Positions 1-8,583 of a DNA stretch of 64,000 nt are shown here, one piece after another. The notes below the pieces were generated by a model that was not told where the DNA came from, did not search any database, and saw only the letters and a list, made by a program, of their open reading frames with translations. Origin of the DNA: Arcobacter nitrofigilis DSM 7299 (GTDB taxonomy: Bacteria; Campylobacterota; Campylobacteria; Campylobacterales; Arcobacteraceae); contig NC_014166.1 of NCBI RefSeq assembly GCF_000092245.1, positions 2,046,001 through 2,110,000 on the forward strand, in the 5' to 3' direction. The stretch's first letter is position 1; every line of letters begins with the position of its first letter. A program made the position numbers and the translations under genes.

Positions 1-60
1 ATAAGTTCTTGCTCTTTTAAATTTTTCTTTCTTAGAAGTTCTAAAAATCCAAGAAAACAT
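1..60 (-). CDS. Partial CDS (N-terminus only), unknown function
   Basis: An ATG on the minus strand at 60 opens a reading frame that runs off the window edge after 20 codons without a stop (begins MFSWIFRTSKKEKF). An AAGGGG ribosome-binding site lies 5-10 bases upstream of the ATG. It sits just downstream of the nhaD terminator and reads in the same direction. The fragment is short and basic and I do not recognise a family. The start is plausible because of the ribosome-binding site, but identity cannot be judged from 20 residues. Confidence 0.5.
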   Translation of the reverse strand, partial: MFSWIFRTSKKEKFKRARTY

Positions 61-77
61 TAAAACCCCTTTTTGAT

Positions 78-110
78 AAAAAAAGGCTACTAAGAAAAAA
101 CTTAGTAACC
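78..110 (-). terminator. Rho-independent terminator of nhaD
   Basis: Read on the minus strand, GGTTACTAAG pairs with CTTAGTAGCC (one G-U pair) across a TTTTTT loop, and the stem is followed by seven T residues (78-84 on the plus strand are A). It lies about 30 bases after the nhaD stop codon and before the next minus-strand start at 60, so it separates the nadB-nhaD unit from the partial gene. Confidence 0.85.
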
Positions 111-141
111 TTTTATTTTGTTTATTGATAAACTATATAGT

Positions 142-1533
142 TTATCCCGCGTGATAAAATCCAATAATTTCGTATTGTAAATACCAAATTGCTACAGAAG
201 CAAAGTATCCAACTAAGATAGTCCAAGCATATTTCATATGTGACCCAAAAGTATAAATACCATGTAATTTACCCATAACACCAACACCAGCAGCAGAACC
301 AAATGAGATTAAAGAACCACCAACACCAGCTGTCAACGTTACAAGCATCCATTGGTCAAGTCCCATTTCTGGTCCTGCTTTTAAAACAGCACTCATAACA
401 GGTACATTATCAACTATAGCTGAAAGAAAACCAACACAAATATTTGCAATCGTTGGTCCTAAAACAGAAGGTTGATAAACATGAACTGCTAATCCTAGCC
501 ATCCGATAAAATACAAGGCACCAACTGCTGCTAAAATACCAAAGAAAAATAATAATGTATTATTTTCAATTTTAGCCATTGAATGGAAGATATTAAAATG
601 GTCTTTCCCATATTTTTTCTTCAAACCATAAGAATAAACTTTAAGTAAAGCTAAACCAAACATCATACCCCACATAGCAGGTAAATGTAATACTTGGTGT
701 CCAACAACTGCAGAAAAAATTGTAAATATACCAAGTCCCATAACTACTTTTGCACCCTCAGCCATAACTGGAACTTTTTCAGTAGAAACATCAAATGCTG
801 GAACCTCTTTTGGAACAAATTTTGACAAAATAATAGCTGTAACTAAATATCCACCAATAGCAGCTGGGAATAAGAATAAGAAGTCAGTGAAGTCACCTTT
901 TCCTGCTGTCCATGCCATAAGAGTAGTAATATCACCAAAAGGAGACCATGCACCACCTGCATTTGCAGCAACAACAATATTTATAGCCCCTGGAACTAAG
1001 AAGTCTTTTCTACTCTTTTCAATAGTAATAAGAACTGTTGATAAAATCAAAGCAGTTGTTAAGTTATCAGCAATTGGTGAGATAAAAAAAGCTAAAAGAC
1101 CAGTTACCCAAAAAAGTTTTCTATATGTATAACCTTTTGATACAAGATTATATTTTAATTTATCAAATACACTCATATGAATCAAAGATTCAATATATGT
1201 CATTGCAACAAATAAGAAAAAGAAAATACCTGCGATTTCTAAGATAAGATGAGATGCTTCATTGTGTACAGCATCCATATCTAAGCCATTCATTGAATAA
1301 TAAACAGCAACCAACATAAACATTAATGTACCAATTAGTAAAGCAGGTTTTGCTTTATCAATTTCATATTTCTCTTCTGCAGCTACAAAATAGTAACCTA
1401 TAACAAAAATAAACAAACATGAAATACCAACCCAAGTCATAGTAAGATCAGGGTTTACTTGTGCTTCTCCTCCACCACTAGATGCAAAAGATGCAACAGT
1501 AAGTAAAAGTAATGACACCAAAACTTTTAACAT
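142..1533 (-). CDS. nhaD: Na+/H+ antiporter, NhaD family
   Basis: 463 residues, about the normal length for NhaD-type sodium/proton antiporters of the ion transporter superfamily. The protein starts with a hydrophobic leader (VSLLLLTVASFA) followed by a Gly-rich patch and then a series of about 12 membrane segments. Internal family-like stretches include ISPIADNLTTALIL around residue 155 and the related IVDNVPVMSAVLKAGPEMG around residue 370, the paired inverted-repeat helices expected of this fold. It would exchange cytoplasmic Na+ (or Li+) for protons in the inner membrane, suiting a marine or salt-exposed lifestyle. It is co-transcribed with nadB: the nadB stop and the nhaD ATG overlap by one base (TAATG), with AGGAG just upstream inside nadB. 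A terminator follows at 78-110. Confidence 0.92.
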   Translation of the reverse strand: MLKVLVSLLLLTVASFASSGGGEAQVNPDLTMTWVGISCLFIFVIGYYFVAAEEKYEIDKAKPALLIGTLMFMLVAVYYSMNGLDMDAVHNEASHLILEIAGIFFFLFVAMTYIESLIHMSVFDKLKYNLVSKGYTYRKLFWVTGLLAFFISPIADNLTTALILSTVLITIEKSRKDFLVPGAINIVVAANAGGAWSPFGDITTLMAWTAGKGDFTDFLFLFPAAIGGYLVTAIILSKFVPKEVPAFDVSTEKVPVMAEGAKVVMGLGIFTIFSAVVGHQVLHLPAMWGMMFGLALLKVYSYGLKKKYGKDHFNIFHSMAKIENNTLLFFFGILAAVGALYFIGWLGLAVHVYQPSVLGPTIANICVGFLSAIVDNVPVMSAVLKAGPEMGLDQWMLVTLTAGVGGSLISFGSAAGVGVMGKLHGIYTFGSHMKYAWTILVGYFASVAIWYLQYEIIGFYHAG

Positions 1534-2984
1534 TAATTCTCCTTAATAAAATGTGCACCCAACGATTCTTTTCGTCCAAGAGCACTAGTTAATATAGATT
1601 TTGCCGTAAGCAATCTTAAAAACAACAGCCTACCAACATCTTCTTTTAGAAATATTTCTATTTGATTTAAAGCACTGCGTAAATCTGACTCATTTCGTAC
1701 TATTGAGGCACTTTCCCACATAAGTTTTCTTAATAAATCTTTTATATCTTTGTCAATACTTTTATTTCTTATATGAGTATTTATTTTTTTGTCATATGCT
1801 TTTGAATCTATTTCAAAGTGATTTTTCAAACTATGCTCAACTGCAATCTTTGAGAAAACAATTCCCTCTAATAAAGAGTTTGAAGCCAATCTATTTGCTC
1901 CATGAACACCAGTACAAGCACACTCACCTATTGCATATAAATTTTTCATGCCTACTACTTGTGCATCTAAATTTGTAGGAATTCCTCCCATCGTATAATG
2001 AAAAGCAGGAGAAATTGGAACTTTCTCGAAAGGAAGTTCAAAGCCTAAGTCTTTTAAATTTGCATAAATATTTGGAAATCTTTTTTTGAAAAATTCCTTT
2101 TCAAAGTTTTTAAAAGAGAGGAATACACCTTTGCCAGTTTTTGTAGCATAATCAAATATTGCACGACTTACAATATCCCTTGGTGCTAACTCACCATCTT
2201 GATGATATTCAAATAAAAATCTTTTATCATCATCATCAACTATATGTGCACCTTCACCTCTTAAAGCTTCACTTAAAAGTGGTTTTCTAGCAAAATGAGT
2301 TCCTCTTACAACCGTTGGATGAAATTGAATCATCTCCATATCTTTTAGTGAAATACCTTTTTCCAAACATATACCTTGTAACTCACCAGATATTGAAGTT
2401 GAATTTGTATGATATTTATATAAAGAACCTACTCCTCCACTCGCTATTATTGTATTGTGGGCATAGGCAACTTTTTCTTCTGTCTCATTTACAAAGTATT
2501 GAACCCCATAACAAACATCATCTTTGATAAGTAAATCACTTACCACAACATTTGTAACTAGTTCATGGGGAAACTGTTCTATTAAGAACATATGTATCAT
2601 TCTTCCTGTTGCATCACCATCTGCATGTAAAATTCTACTTCTACTATGGGCTGCTTCTTTTGTAAGTGCAATTTGCCCTTTTGCATTTAAGTCAACTTTT
2701 AAACCAGCTTTTATCATATCATTTACTGCTTCATTTGACTTTTCACTTAGAAGTTTTACAGCGGCTTGATTATTATGGTGTACCCCAGCATTTAAAGTAT
2801 CTTCTATATGAGCTGGAATATCTTCCCTATCAACAGCAAAAGCGACACCACCTTGAGCCCAAAAAGTATTACACTCCCAAGGAGATTTTTTAGACAACAG
2901 AAGTACTTTTTTGTCTTTAGGAATAAGTCTTGCTGCATTTAGACCAGCAACACCAGAGCCTATAATTACATAATCGTAAATCAC
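1533..2984 (-). CDS. nadB: L-aspartate oxidase
   Basis: 483 residues; FAD-dependent oxidation of L-aspartate to iminoaspartate, the first step of de novo NAD synthesis (partner quinolinate synthase NadA is not in this window). The N-terminal dinucleotide-binding motif VIIGSGVAGLNAAR is at residues 6-19; the flavoprotein signatures QFHPT and GEGAHIVD, and the active-site-type sequence SRAIFDY, follow in the order typical of NadB and succinate dehydrogenase flavoproteins. Late in the protein GANRLASNSLLEG matches the FAD-binding C-terminal motif. Translation begins at a GTG (2984), which overlaps the stop of the small upstream lipoprotein gene by four bases, suggesting coupled translation. It is followed directly by nhaD with a one-base overlap. 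Confidence 0.95.
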   Translation of the reverse strand: MIYDYVIIGSGVAGLNAARLIPKDKKVLLLSKKSPWECNTFWAQGGVAFAVDREDIPAHIEDTLNAGVHHNNQAAVKLLSEKSNEAVNDMIKAGLKVDLNAKGQIALTKEAAHSRSRILHADGDATGRMIHMFLIEQFPHELVTNVVVSDLLIKDDVCYGVQYFVNETEEKVAYAHNTIIASGGVGSLYKYHTNSTSISGELQGICLEKGISLKDMEMIQFHPTVVRGTHFARKPLLSEALRGEGAHIVDDDDKRFLFEYHQDGELAPRDIVSRAIFDYATKTGKGVFLSFKNFEKEFFKKRFPNIYANLKDLGFELPFEKVPISPAFHYTMGGIPTNLDAQVVGMKNLYAIGECACTGVHGANRLASNSLLEGIVFSKIAVEHSLKNHFEIDSKAYDKKINTHIRNKSIDKDIKDLLRKLMWESASIVRNESDLRSALNQIEIFLKEDVGRLLFLRLLTAKSILTSALGRKESLGAHFIKEN

Positions 2985-3109
2985 TTCTTAATTACCTCTT
3001 TTGAATTGTCAACATACTTAGGGTCAGCTTTAAAACCACACCCTGATAAACTTAATAAAAATAGTGTTATAATGATTGCATGAAAAATGCTAGCGAAATT
3101 CTTACTCAT
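2981..3109 (-). CDS. Small lipoprotein (42 aa), LptM-like in form
   Basis: A 42-codon frame on the minus strand starts at ATG 3109 with AGGA 11 bases upstream and ends in a TGA that overlaps the nadB start by four bases. The product has a charged N-terminus (MSKNF), a hydrophobic stretch (AIIITLFLLSLSG) and a lipobox LSGC with Cys24, followed by a short polar tail of 18 residues (begins GFKADPKYVDNS). This matches the form of tiny outer-membrane lipoproteins such as LptM/YifL, which assist LPS-assembly protein folding, but the resemblance is in architecture rather than proven homology. Its first 30 bases overlap head-on with the start of the divergent dciA-like gene, so both genes share their 5' ends. 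Confidence 0.72.
   Translation of the reverse strand: MSKNFASIFHAIIITLFLLSLSGCGFKADPKYVDNSKEVIKK
3065..3073 (+). promoter_or_regulatory. Extended -10 promoter of the dciA-like gene, inside the lipoprotein gene
   Basis: TGTTATAAT is a perfect extended -10 box. The predicted transcription start, six to eight bases downstream, falls on or next to the ATG at 3080, so the transcript would be leaderless; there is no Shine-Dalgarno sequence before that ATG. The box lies within the coding sequence of the opposite-strand lipoprotein. Confidence 0.55.
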
Positions 3110-3496
3110 TTGAAATATTATCCTGAATTTAAAAAAATTAATACCAATATTACAATAGAAAGATTAATTAAGTCCTTACCTTTAAAACTAAACAAAGGTA
3201 TAAAATTTGGTTATATAAAAAACCAAACTCTTTTTTTCGTATTAAAACATCCTGTTTATAAAATGGAGTTTGAGTATAACAAGAGTTTGATAAAATCACT
3301 TTTAAAAAAAGCAAATATTGCAAATGTAAATGACATAAAGTTTTTTGTAACTAATGTTATTGAGAAAAAAGAAGAAGAACCCAAAGAAGAAGATTTCTAC
3401 AAAGAGCGCTCTTATGGTATCTTTGAAAACTTTTGTGAAAATGAAGATTTACGAAAGAAATTTGAAGAAATTAGAAAGATAATTAAAAACTCTTAA
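3080..3496 (+). CDS. DciA-like protein (DUF721)
   Basis: 138 residues. The central part (about residues 10-95), with the pattern of a short helical start, IKFGYIKNQTLFFVLKHPVY and a following helix ending in LLKKA, resembles the DUF721/DciA fold, a KH-like domain that loads or recruits the replicative helicase DnaB in bacteria that lack DnaC. The C-terminal third is highly charged (VIEKKEEEPKEEDF) and probably helical. The gene is divergent from the lipoprotein-nadB-nhaD unit and converges on the YgjP-type gene, overlapping its 3' end by 14 bases. The chosen ATG fits a leaderless transcript from the box at 3065. Assignment rests on pattern similarity only; it could be another small nucleic-acid-associated protein. 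Confidence 0.6.
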   Translation: MKNASEILTHLKYYPEFKKINTNITIERLIKSLPLKLNKGIKFGYIKNQTLFFVLKHPVYKMEFEYNKSLIKSLLKKANIANVNDIKFFVTNVIEKKEEEPKEEDFYKERSYGIFENFCENEDLRKKFEEIRKIIKNS

Positions 3497-4070
3497 GTAA
3501 TTTTTCACATTTTTTATACTCAGGACAGTATATTTCTACCAAATCCCAAAACTTTTTAGAGTGATTTTTATGTTTTATATGTGCTAATTCATGAATCACT
3601 ACATATTCTATAACATTTGCTGGAAATTTTAGTAAGTTCAAATTTAAATTTATAGTGTTGTCATAAGAACAAGAACCCCATCTTGATTTGTTGTTTCGAT
3701 ACTTTATATTTTTAGGAAATAATTGCATAATTTGTGCTTGATTATTTACTATTGGAGTTATGACTAAAGCAGCTTTGCTTTTATAAAAACTTATTAAGTC
3801 AAACCCCTCAAAATCTTTTTTTTCAAATACTTCTCCCAAATAAAAAAACTTATCATCAGAGATTTTTGATGACTTCTTATTTAGATGACTTAAAATCCAC
3901 TGTTCTTTTCTCTTTATCAAATCTTTTGCTTCATCTAAAGAAAAATATTTATTTGCAGTAATTTGGATAGAATTATTCTCTATAATTCTTAAATAACAAT
4001 GTCTTACATTTCTTTTATTTATTAATTTTGCATCTACTTCTTTTTCCTGCAATAAAACTTTAAATTTCAA
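3483..4070 (-). CDS. YgjP-type zinc metallopeptidase domain protein
   Basis: 195 residues from a TTG at 4070, with AAGG six bases upstream. A longer frame reaches back to 4280, but its first 70 codons lie on top of the aminotransferase gene and lack family similarity, so the TTG is preferred. The C-terminal half holds SRWGSCS followed by VVIHELAHIKHKNHSKKFW; HELAH plus a downstream His is the zinc-binding HExxH arrangement of the YgjP/DUF45 (M48-like) peptidases. These are soluble proteins found widely in bacteria with poorly known substrates. The gene converges on the dciA-like gene and its start region is divergent from the aminotransferase. Confidence 0.85.
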   Translation of the reverse strand: MKFKVLLQEKEVDAKLINKRNVRHCYLRIIENNSIQITANKYFSLDEAKDLIKRKEQWILSHLNKKSSKISDDKFFYLGEVFEKKDFEGFDLISFYKSKAALVITPIVNNQAQIMQLFPKNIKYRNNKSRWGSCSYDNTINLNLNLLKFPANVIEYVVIHELAHIKHKNHSKKFWDLVEIYCPEYKKCEKLLKSF

Positions 4071-4149
4071 GATTAGCCTTAAGTATAGTTTTGATAAAAT
4101 CCGCTTAATATTATATTGAAATATAATAAAAAATACATTGAGGAAAATA

Positions 4150-5322
4150 ATGAAAATTGCAAAAAGAATGGAGAACCTATCTCCGTCGGTTACAATGGCT
4201 ATTACTGCTTTAGGAAGAGAGCTTAAAGCACAAGGTAAAGACATTCTAAGTTTTAGTGCTGGTGAACCAGATTTTGACACGCCTGATATTGTAAAACAAG
4301 CGGCAATTAAAGCTATACAAGATGGTCATACTAAGTATACCGCTGTTGAGGGTATCACAGAAACTAAAAAAGCAATCATTACTAAACTAAAAAAAGATCA
4401 TGGACTAAATTATAATTTAGATGAAATTATAATCTCAAATGGTGCAAAACACTCTTTATTTAACCTTTTTCAAGTATTAATTGAAGAAGGTGATGAAGTA
4501 ATTATTCCTGCACCTTATTGGGTAACTTATCCAGAGCAAGTTAAATTTTCAGATGGAGTACCTGTTTTTATTGAAACAGATGATACTACAGGTTTTAAAG
4601 TAACTGCTGAACAAATAAAAGCAGCTATTACTCCTAAAACAAAAGTATTATTATTAAATACTCCTTCAAATCCAACAGGAGCAATTTACACTAAAGAAGA
4701 ATTAACTGCTATCGGAAAAGTTTTAGAAGGTACTGATATTTTAGTTTTTTCTGATGAAATGTATGAAAAAATTATATACGATGGCAAAAAGTTTTGTACA
4801 GCTGCTGAAGTAAGTGATGATATGTTCCAAAGAACAGTTACAATCAATGGACTTAGTAAAGCAGTTGCAATGACTGGTTGGAGATTTGGATATCTTGCAA
4901 CTCCACAAAAGAATCTAGTAAAAGCTATGACAAAACTTCAAGGTCAAGTTACATCAAATGTAAATTCAATCACTCAATATGCTGCAATTCCTGCGCTTGA
5001 AGGTGAAGCTGATGCTACAATTGAAATCATGAGAAAAGAGTTTGAAAAAAGAAGAGATATATCAGTTGAAAAATTTAACGCTATAAAAGGTATCTCTTGT
5101 CTTAAACCAGATGGTGCTTTTTATCTTTTTGTAAATATCAAAGAACTTACATTTGATTCTATGAAATTTTGTTCAGATTTATTAGAACTTAAAGGAGTAG
5201 CTGTAGTACCAGGTCTTGCATTTGGTACTGAGGGATATTTTAGATTTTCTTTTGCTACAGATTTAGATTCTATTCTAAAAGGTATTGCTAGAATAGAAGA
5301 GTTCGTAAACGAAAACTACTAG
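4150..5322 (+). CDS. aspB: Class I aminotransferase, probable aspartate aminotransferase (type Ib)
   Basis: 390 residues from ATG 4150, which has GAGG eight bases upstream; a TTG 12 bases earlier is possible but poorly placed. The sequence has the hallmarks of subgroup Ib aspartate aminotransferases: FSAGEPDFDTPD near the N-terminus, NTPSNPTGAIYT around residue 170, SDEMYEK with the pyridoxal-binding Asp/Tyr, and the Schiff-base lysine in GLSKAVAMTGWRFGY around residue 235. It transfers amino groups between aspartate/glutamate and oxaloacetate/2-oxoglutarate in the cytoplasm. The CDF transporter gene starts four bases after the stop, indicating an operon. A TATAAT-like AT-rich promoter region lies at about 4085-4130. 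Confidence 0.92.
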   Translation: MKIAKRMENLSPSVTMAITALGRELKAQGKDILSFSAGEPDFDTPDIVKQAAIKAIQDGHTKYTAVEGITETKKAIITKLKKDHGLNYNLDEIIISNGAKHSLFNLFQVLIEEGDEVIIPAPYWVTYPEQVKFSDGVPVFIETDDTTGFKVTAEQIKAAITPKTKVLLLNTPSNPTGAIYTKEELTAIGKVLEGTDILVFSDEMYEKIIYDGKKFCTAAEVSDDMFQRTVTINGLSKAVAMTGWRFGYLATPQKNLVKAMTKLQGQVTSNVNSITQYAAIPALEGEADATIEIMRKEFEKRRDISVEKFNAIKGISCLKPDGAFYLFVNIKELTFDSMKFCSDLLELKGVAVVPGLAFGTEGYFRFSFATDLDSILKGIARIEEFVNENY

Positions 5323-5326
5323 TATT

Positions 5327-6211
5327 ATGTCTCCACAAAGAAAAGCAACCATAATCTCTTCAAGTGTTGCAGCAATTCTTACGCTAATAAAATTAGCTGT
5401 AGGAGTTGCAAGTGGATCTGTGGCAGTTTTAGCTTCTGCTGTTGATTCCATCTTAGATATGTTTGTATCTGTATTTAACTATTTTGCTATTTCAAATGCA
5501 GAAAAACCAGCTGATAAGTATTTTAATTATGGTAGAGGAAAAATTGAAGCCTTAGCTTCTGTTATTGAAGGTACTATTATCAGTTTATCTGGACTTTTTT
5601 TATTATATCAAGCCCTTGAAAAAGCTATCACAGGTGAAGTATCAAAGTATTTAGAAGAGTCTTTAACTGTTATGATTATCTCTTTAGTTATCACTACATC
5701 TTTAGTTATATACCTTAATTATATAGCTAAAAAAACAAATAATATGGTTATAAAAGCTGATTCTTTACACTATAAAACAGATGTTTATACAAATATTGCT
5801 GTACTATTATCTTTAGTCTTAGTAAAATTTACAGGTTATGAAGTAATCGATATAGTTATTGGGGCTTCAATATCATTATATATAATCTATTCAGCATATG
5901 AATTAATTCAAAATGGGGTATTAGTTTTACTTGATAAAGCTGTTTCTCAAAAAATAGTAAAAAAAATCGAAAATGCTTTTAATGTAGAAGAAAGAGTAAA
6001 TAATCACCATCTTTTAAAAACAAGGGAAGTTGGAGATAAGATCTTTGTGGAAGTTCATTTGGTATTTGATTGTCTTATCACTTTAATGGAAGCACACAAA
6101 ATTTCTGATAGAATAGAAAACAAAATTAGAAAAATCGATAAAAAGAAGAAATGGGTAATCAATATACATATGGATCCATATGATGATTTTGAATCAAATG
6201 ATGAAAAATAA
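5327..6211 (+). CDS. Cation diffusion facilitator (FieF/YiiP-like) metal exporter
   Basis: 294 residues with six membrane segments in the first 200 and a soluble C-terminal domain, the standard CDF layout. The transport-site residues are visible: DSILDMFVS on helix 2 (Asp pair) and ADSLHYKTDVYTN on helix 5 (HxxxD). The C-terminal part contains HHLLKTREVGDKIFVEVHLVFD and HMDP near the end, matching the metal-sensing cytoplasmic domain. It probably exports Zn2+, Fe2+ or a similar divalent metal in exchange for protons. It follows the aminotransferase after four bases and its 3' end overlaps the next gene by up to 32 bases. Confidence 0.9.
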   Translation: MSPQRKATIISSSVAAILTLIKLAVGVASGSVAVLASAVDSILDMFVSVFNYFAISNAEKPADKYFNYGRGKIEALASVIEGTIISLSGLFLLYQALEKAITGEVSKYLEESLTVMIISLVITTSLVIYLNYIAKKTNNMVIKADSLHYKTDVYTNIAVLLSLVLVKFTGYEVIDIVIGASISLYIIYSAYELIQNGVLVLLDKAVSQKIVKKIENAFNVEERVNNHHLLKTREVGDKIFVEVHLVFDCLITLMEAHKISDRIENKIRKIDKKKKWVINIHMDPYDDFESNDEK

Positions 6212-8375
6212 AATTTTAAAAAAATTACTACTATATTCTTTTATTTCGATAGTTCTCTCTTTATTTTTATCATTTATATATATCTTCTTCCCTCAACTTC
6301 CCCAAACCTTTGATAATAGTATAAGGGATACTCTTTTTAAAATAAGAGGAGAAATACCCAATAGCCACAATGTATTTATAGTAGATATTGATGAAAAATC
6401 TATACAAGCCTTAGGTCAATGGCCATGGTCTAGAGATAAAATAGCTAAAATCTTAGAAAATCTCACAAATGCAGGAATTGGACTTATTGCTTTTGACGTT
6501 GTTTTTGCAGAAAGAGATAGAAGTTCCCCTAAAAAAATTTTAGAAAAATACAATATAAAAAGAGATGATGTTCCTGATTATGATGAAATATTTGCAAAAA
6601 CTGTTGCAACTACTCCTACAATCTTAGGTTATCAATTTGAGTTAGAAAAAGACAATAAACACATAAGTAAAAAAGCACCCTCTATCCCTGCTATATTTGT
6701 AGAAAAAAACAAAAACCCTAATGAAAACTATCTAATCAAAGCAACAGGAACTATTTTAAATACTCCTATGGTTCAAAATAGTGCCTATTCAAGTGGATTT
6801 TTTAATAATGTTCCAGATGAATCAGGAATCATAAGAAGTGTACCTTTAATCATCTCATATGATGGGATAATTTATCCTTCACTTGCCCTAGAAGTATTAA
6901 GAGTCATTACTGATACTAAAAGAGTTGTTATAAATTATGACAAAGATGGTGTTGAAAATATAAAATTAAATAGTATTACAATCCCAACAGATAGACATGG
7001 AAGAATATTAGTAAACTTTAGAGGAAAAGAAAGAAGTTTTAAATATATCTCTGCCCTTGATATATATAATAATAAATTTGACAAAAAAGCTATAGAGGGC
7101 AAAATAGCACTAGTTGGAACTACTGCGGCTGGATTACTTGACCTTCGAGCTACTCCTTTTGAGTCTGTTTATCCGGGAGTTGAAGTTCATGCAAATGTTA
7201 TTGATAATATTTTAACAGGTGATTTTATTTATAAAGCATCGTGGATGGATGGAGTAAATATAGTATTAATTTTTATTCTATCTTTAGTAGTTACCCTTGC
7301 TATTACCTTTACTCCATTTTGGTATAATCCTTTTATTACAATGGCATTTTTGGCAGCTACAGGATATGCTGCATATTATTCATTATTTACTAAAGGTATA
7401 GTATTTAATATATTTTATCCCATACTCACTATAAGTACAGCAGCCTTAATTGCCACTTTACTTGATTACTTTTTTGAAATAAGGCAAGAAGAAGCTATCA
7501 AGAAAAAATTTGCTTCTAAAGTATCAAAAGATGTAATGGATAACTTACTTAAAAACATGGGTGATAGTGGTTTTCAAGCTATGGAAAAAGAAGTTACAGT
7601 ATTTTTTAGTGATGTAAGAGGTTTTACTCAAATATCTGAAAAGATGGGAAGTGCAAAAAATCTAATTGAATATTTAAATCAATATATGGAACCTATGAGT
7701 AATATAATTACAAAATACCAAGGAACTATTGATAAATATATTGGTGATGCTATTATGGCTTATTGGAATGCACCTGGAAATGTAGAAAACCATCCAGATA
7801 AAGCAGTACTTGCTTCACTTGAACAAATAGCCCACTTAGAGCCTTTAAATAAAGAGTATGACAAAAATAATAAACCTCATATTGATATAGGGATTGGTCT
7901 AAATACTGGTATGGCAATTGTAGGTGAAATGGGAAGTAGTGGGAGAAGTGATTATACAGTTATTGGTGATGCAATTAACTTAGGTGCAAGATTAGAATCC
8001 CTATGTAAATTTTATAACTCAAAACTAAATATCTCTAACTTTACAAAGGATGCTTTAAAAGAAGAGTATATCTTTAGGTTTTTAGATTTAGTAACAGTAA
8101 AAGGTAAAGTAGAACCTATAGAGATTTGGCAAGTATATGCAAGAGGGAAAGCGCAAGGGGAACAAAAAGAAGAGCTAGAAAAACACCATAAAGCAATTGA
8201 GTTATATAAAAACTCAAAATTTAAAGAGGCTTTAGTAATTTTTGAAGAGTTAGAAAATAGTAAAACAAAAACTAACAATAATATCTATAAAATCTATATC
8301 CAAAGATGTACTGAATTTATAGAACACCCACCAGAAAACTTTATTGGAGTTTATGAACATACTACAAAAGGTTAG
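6180..8375 (+). CDS. CHASE2 sensor-adenylate/guanylate cyclase
   Basis: About 731 residues. Order of parts: N-terminal membrane anchor; a large extracytoplasmic CHASE2 domain (about residues 40-340; note DIDEKSIQALGQWPWSR and IALVGTTAAGLLDLRATPF); three hydrophobic segments (about 350-430); then a class III nucleotide cyclase domain. In the cyclase, FFSDVRGFT carries the first metal-binding Asp and YIGDAIMAYW the second; GEMGSSGRSDYTVIGDAINL follows as usual. It would make cAMP (or cGMP) in response to an external signal. The start is uncertain: ATGs at 6180, 6183, 6198 and 6201 are all in frame and overlap the CDF gene; the hydrophobic anchor would fit a start at 6198-6201. The C-terminal tail after the cyclase is helical and TPR-like. 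Confidence 0.9.
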   Translation: MMILNQMMKNKILKKLLLYSFISIVLSLFLSFIYIFFPQLPQTFDNSIRDTLFKIRGEIPNSHNVFIVDIDEKSIQALGQWPWSRDKIAKILENLTNAGIGLIAFDVVFAERDRSSPKKILEKYNIKRDDVPDYDEIFAKTVATTPTILGYQFELEKDNKHISKKAPSIPAIFVEKNKNPNENYLIKATGTILNTPMVQNSAYSSGFFNNVPDESGIIRSVPLIISYDGIIYPSLALEVLRVITDTKRVVINYDKDGVENIKLNSITIPTDRHGRILVNFRGKERSFKYISALDIYNNKFDKKAIEGKIALVGTTAAGLLDLRATPFESVYPGVEVHANVIDNILTGDFIYKASWMDGVNIVLIFILSLVVTLAITFTPFWYNPFITMAFLAATGYAAYYSLFTKGIVFNIFYPILTISTAALIATLLDYFFEIRQEEAIKKKFASKVSKDVMDNLLKNMGDSGFQAMEKEVTVFFSDVRGFTQISEKMGSAKNLIEYLNQYMEPMSNIITKYQGTIDKYIGDAIMAYWNAPGNVENHPDKAVLASLEQIAHLEPLNKEYDKNNKPHIDIGIGLNTGMAIVGEMGSSGRSDYTVIGDAINLGARLESLCKFYNSKLNISNFTKDALKEEYIFRFLDLVTVKGKVEPIEIWQVYARGKAQGEQKEELEKHHKAIELYKNSKFKEALVIFEELENSKTKTNNNIYKIYIQRCTEFIEHPPENFIGVYEHTTKG

Positions 8376-8424
8376 ATTTTCAATTTTTTATTAATTTTGT
8401 TATACTAAACAAAAAGGATAAAAA

Positions 8425-8577
8425 ATGCAGACAGCTATGATTTTAATCTATATTGTTATGTTTATAATAGCATTTTTCTTAAGCCTTGTTAGTGTGAGAT
8501 ATTTTATAACTATGTGGAAATATAAAAATAGAAAAAAAGATGGTAGCGAAGATGATGATTTTAAAAAGTTCGATTAA
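8425..8577 (+). CDS. Small single-pass membrane protein (50 aa)
   Basis: A 50-codon frame from ATG 8425 to TAA 8577, with AAGGA eight bases upstream of the ATG and a TATACT-type -10 box near 8400. The product has one strongly hydrophobic segment (about residues 4-24, AMILIYIVMFIIAFFLSLVS), then an aromatic-basic stretch (RYFITMWKYKNRKK) and an acidic tail ending DDDFKKFD. The positive-inside rule places the C-terminus in the cytoplasm. I do not recognise a family. It lies between the cyclase gene and the convergent CBS gene, whose stop is only six bases away. The good ribosome-binding site and coding bias support a real gene. Confidence 0.7.
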   Translation: MQTAMILIYIVMFIIAFFLSLVSVRYFITMWKYKNRKKDGSEDDDFKKFD

Positions 8578-8583
8578 ACTTTT

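Noticed and set aside
4071-4280. An N-terminal extension of the YgjP-type protein to 265 residues.
   Set aside because: The extension overlaps the start of the aminotransferase gene, reads as random hydrophobic sequence, and a good ribosome-binding site supports the TTG at 4070.
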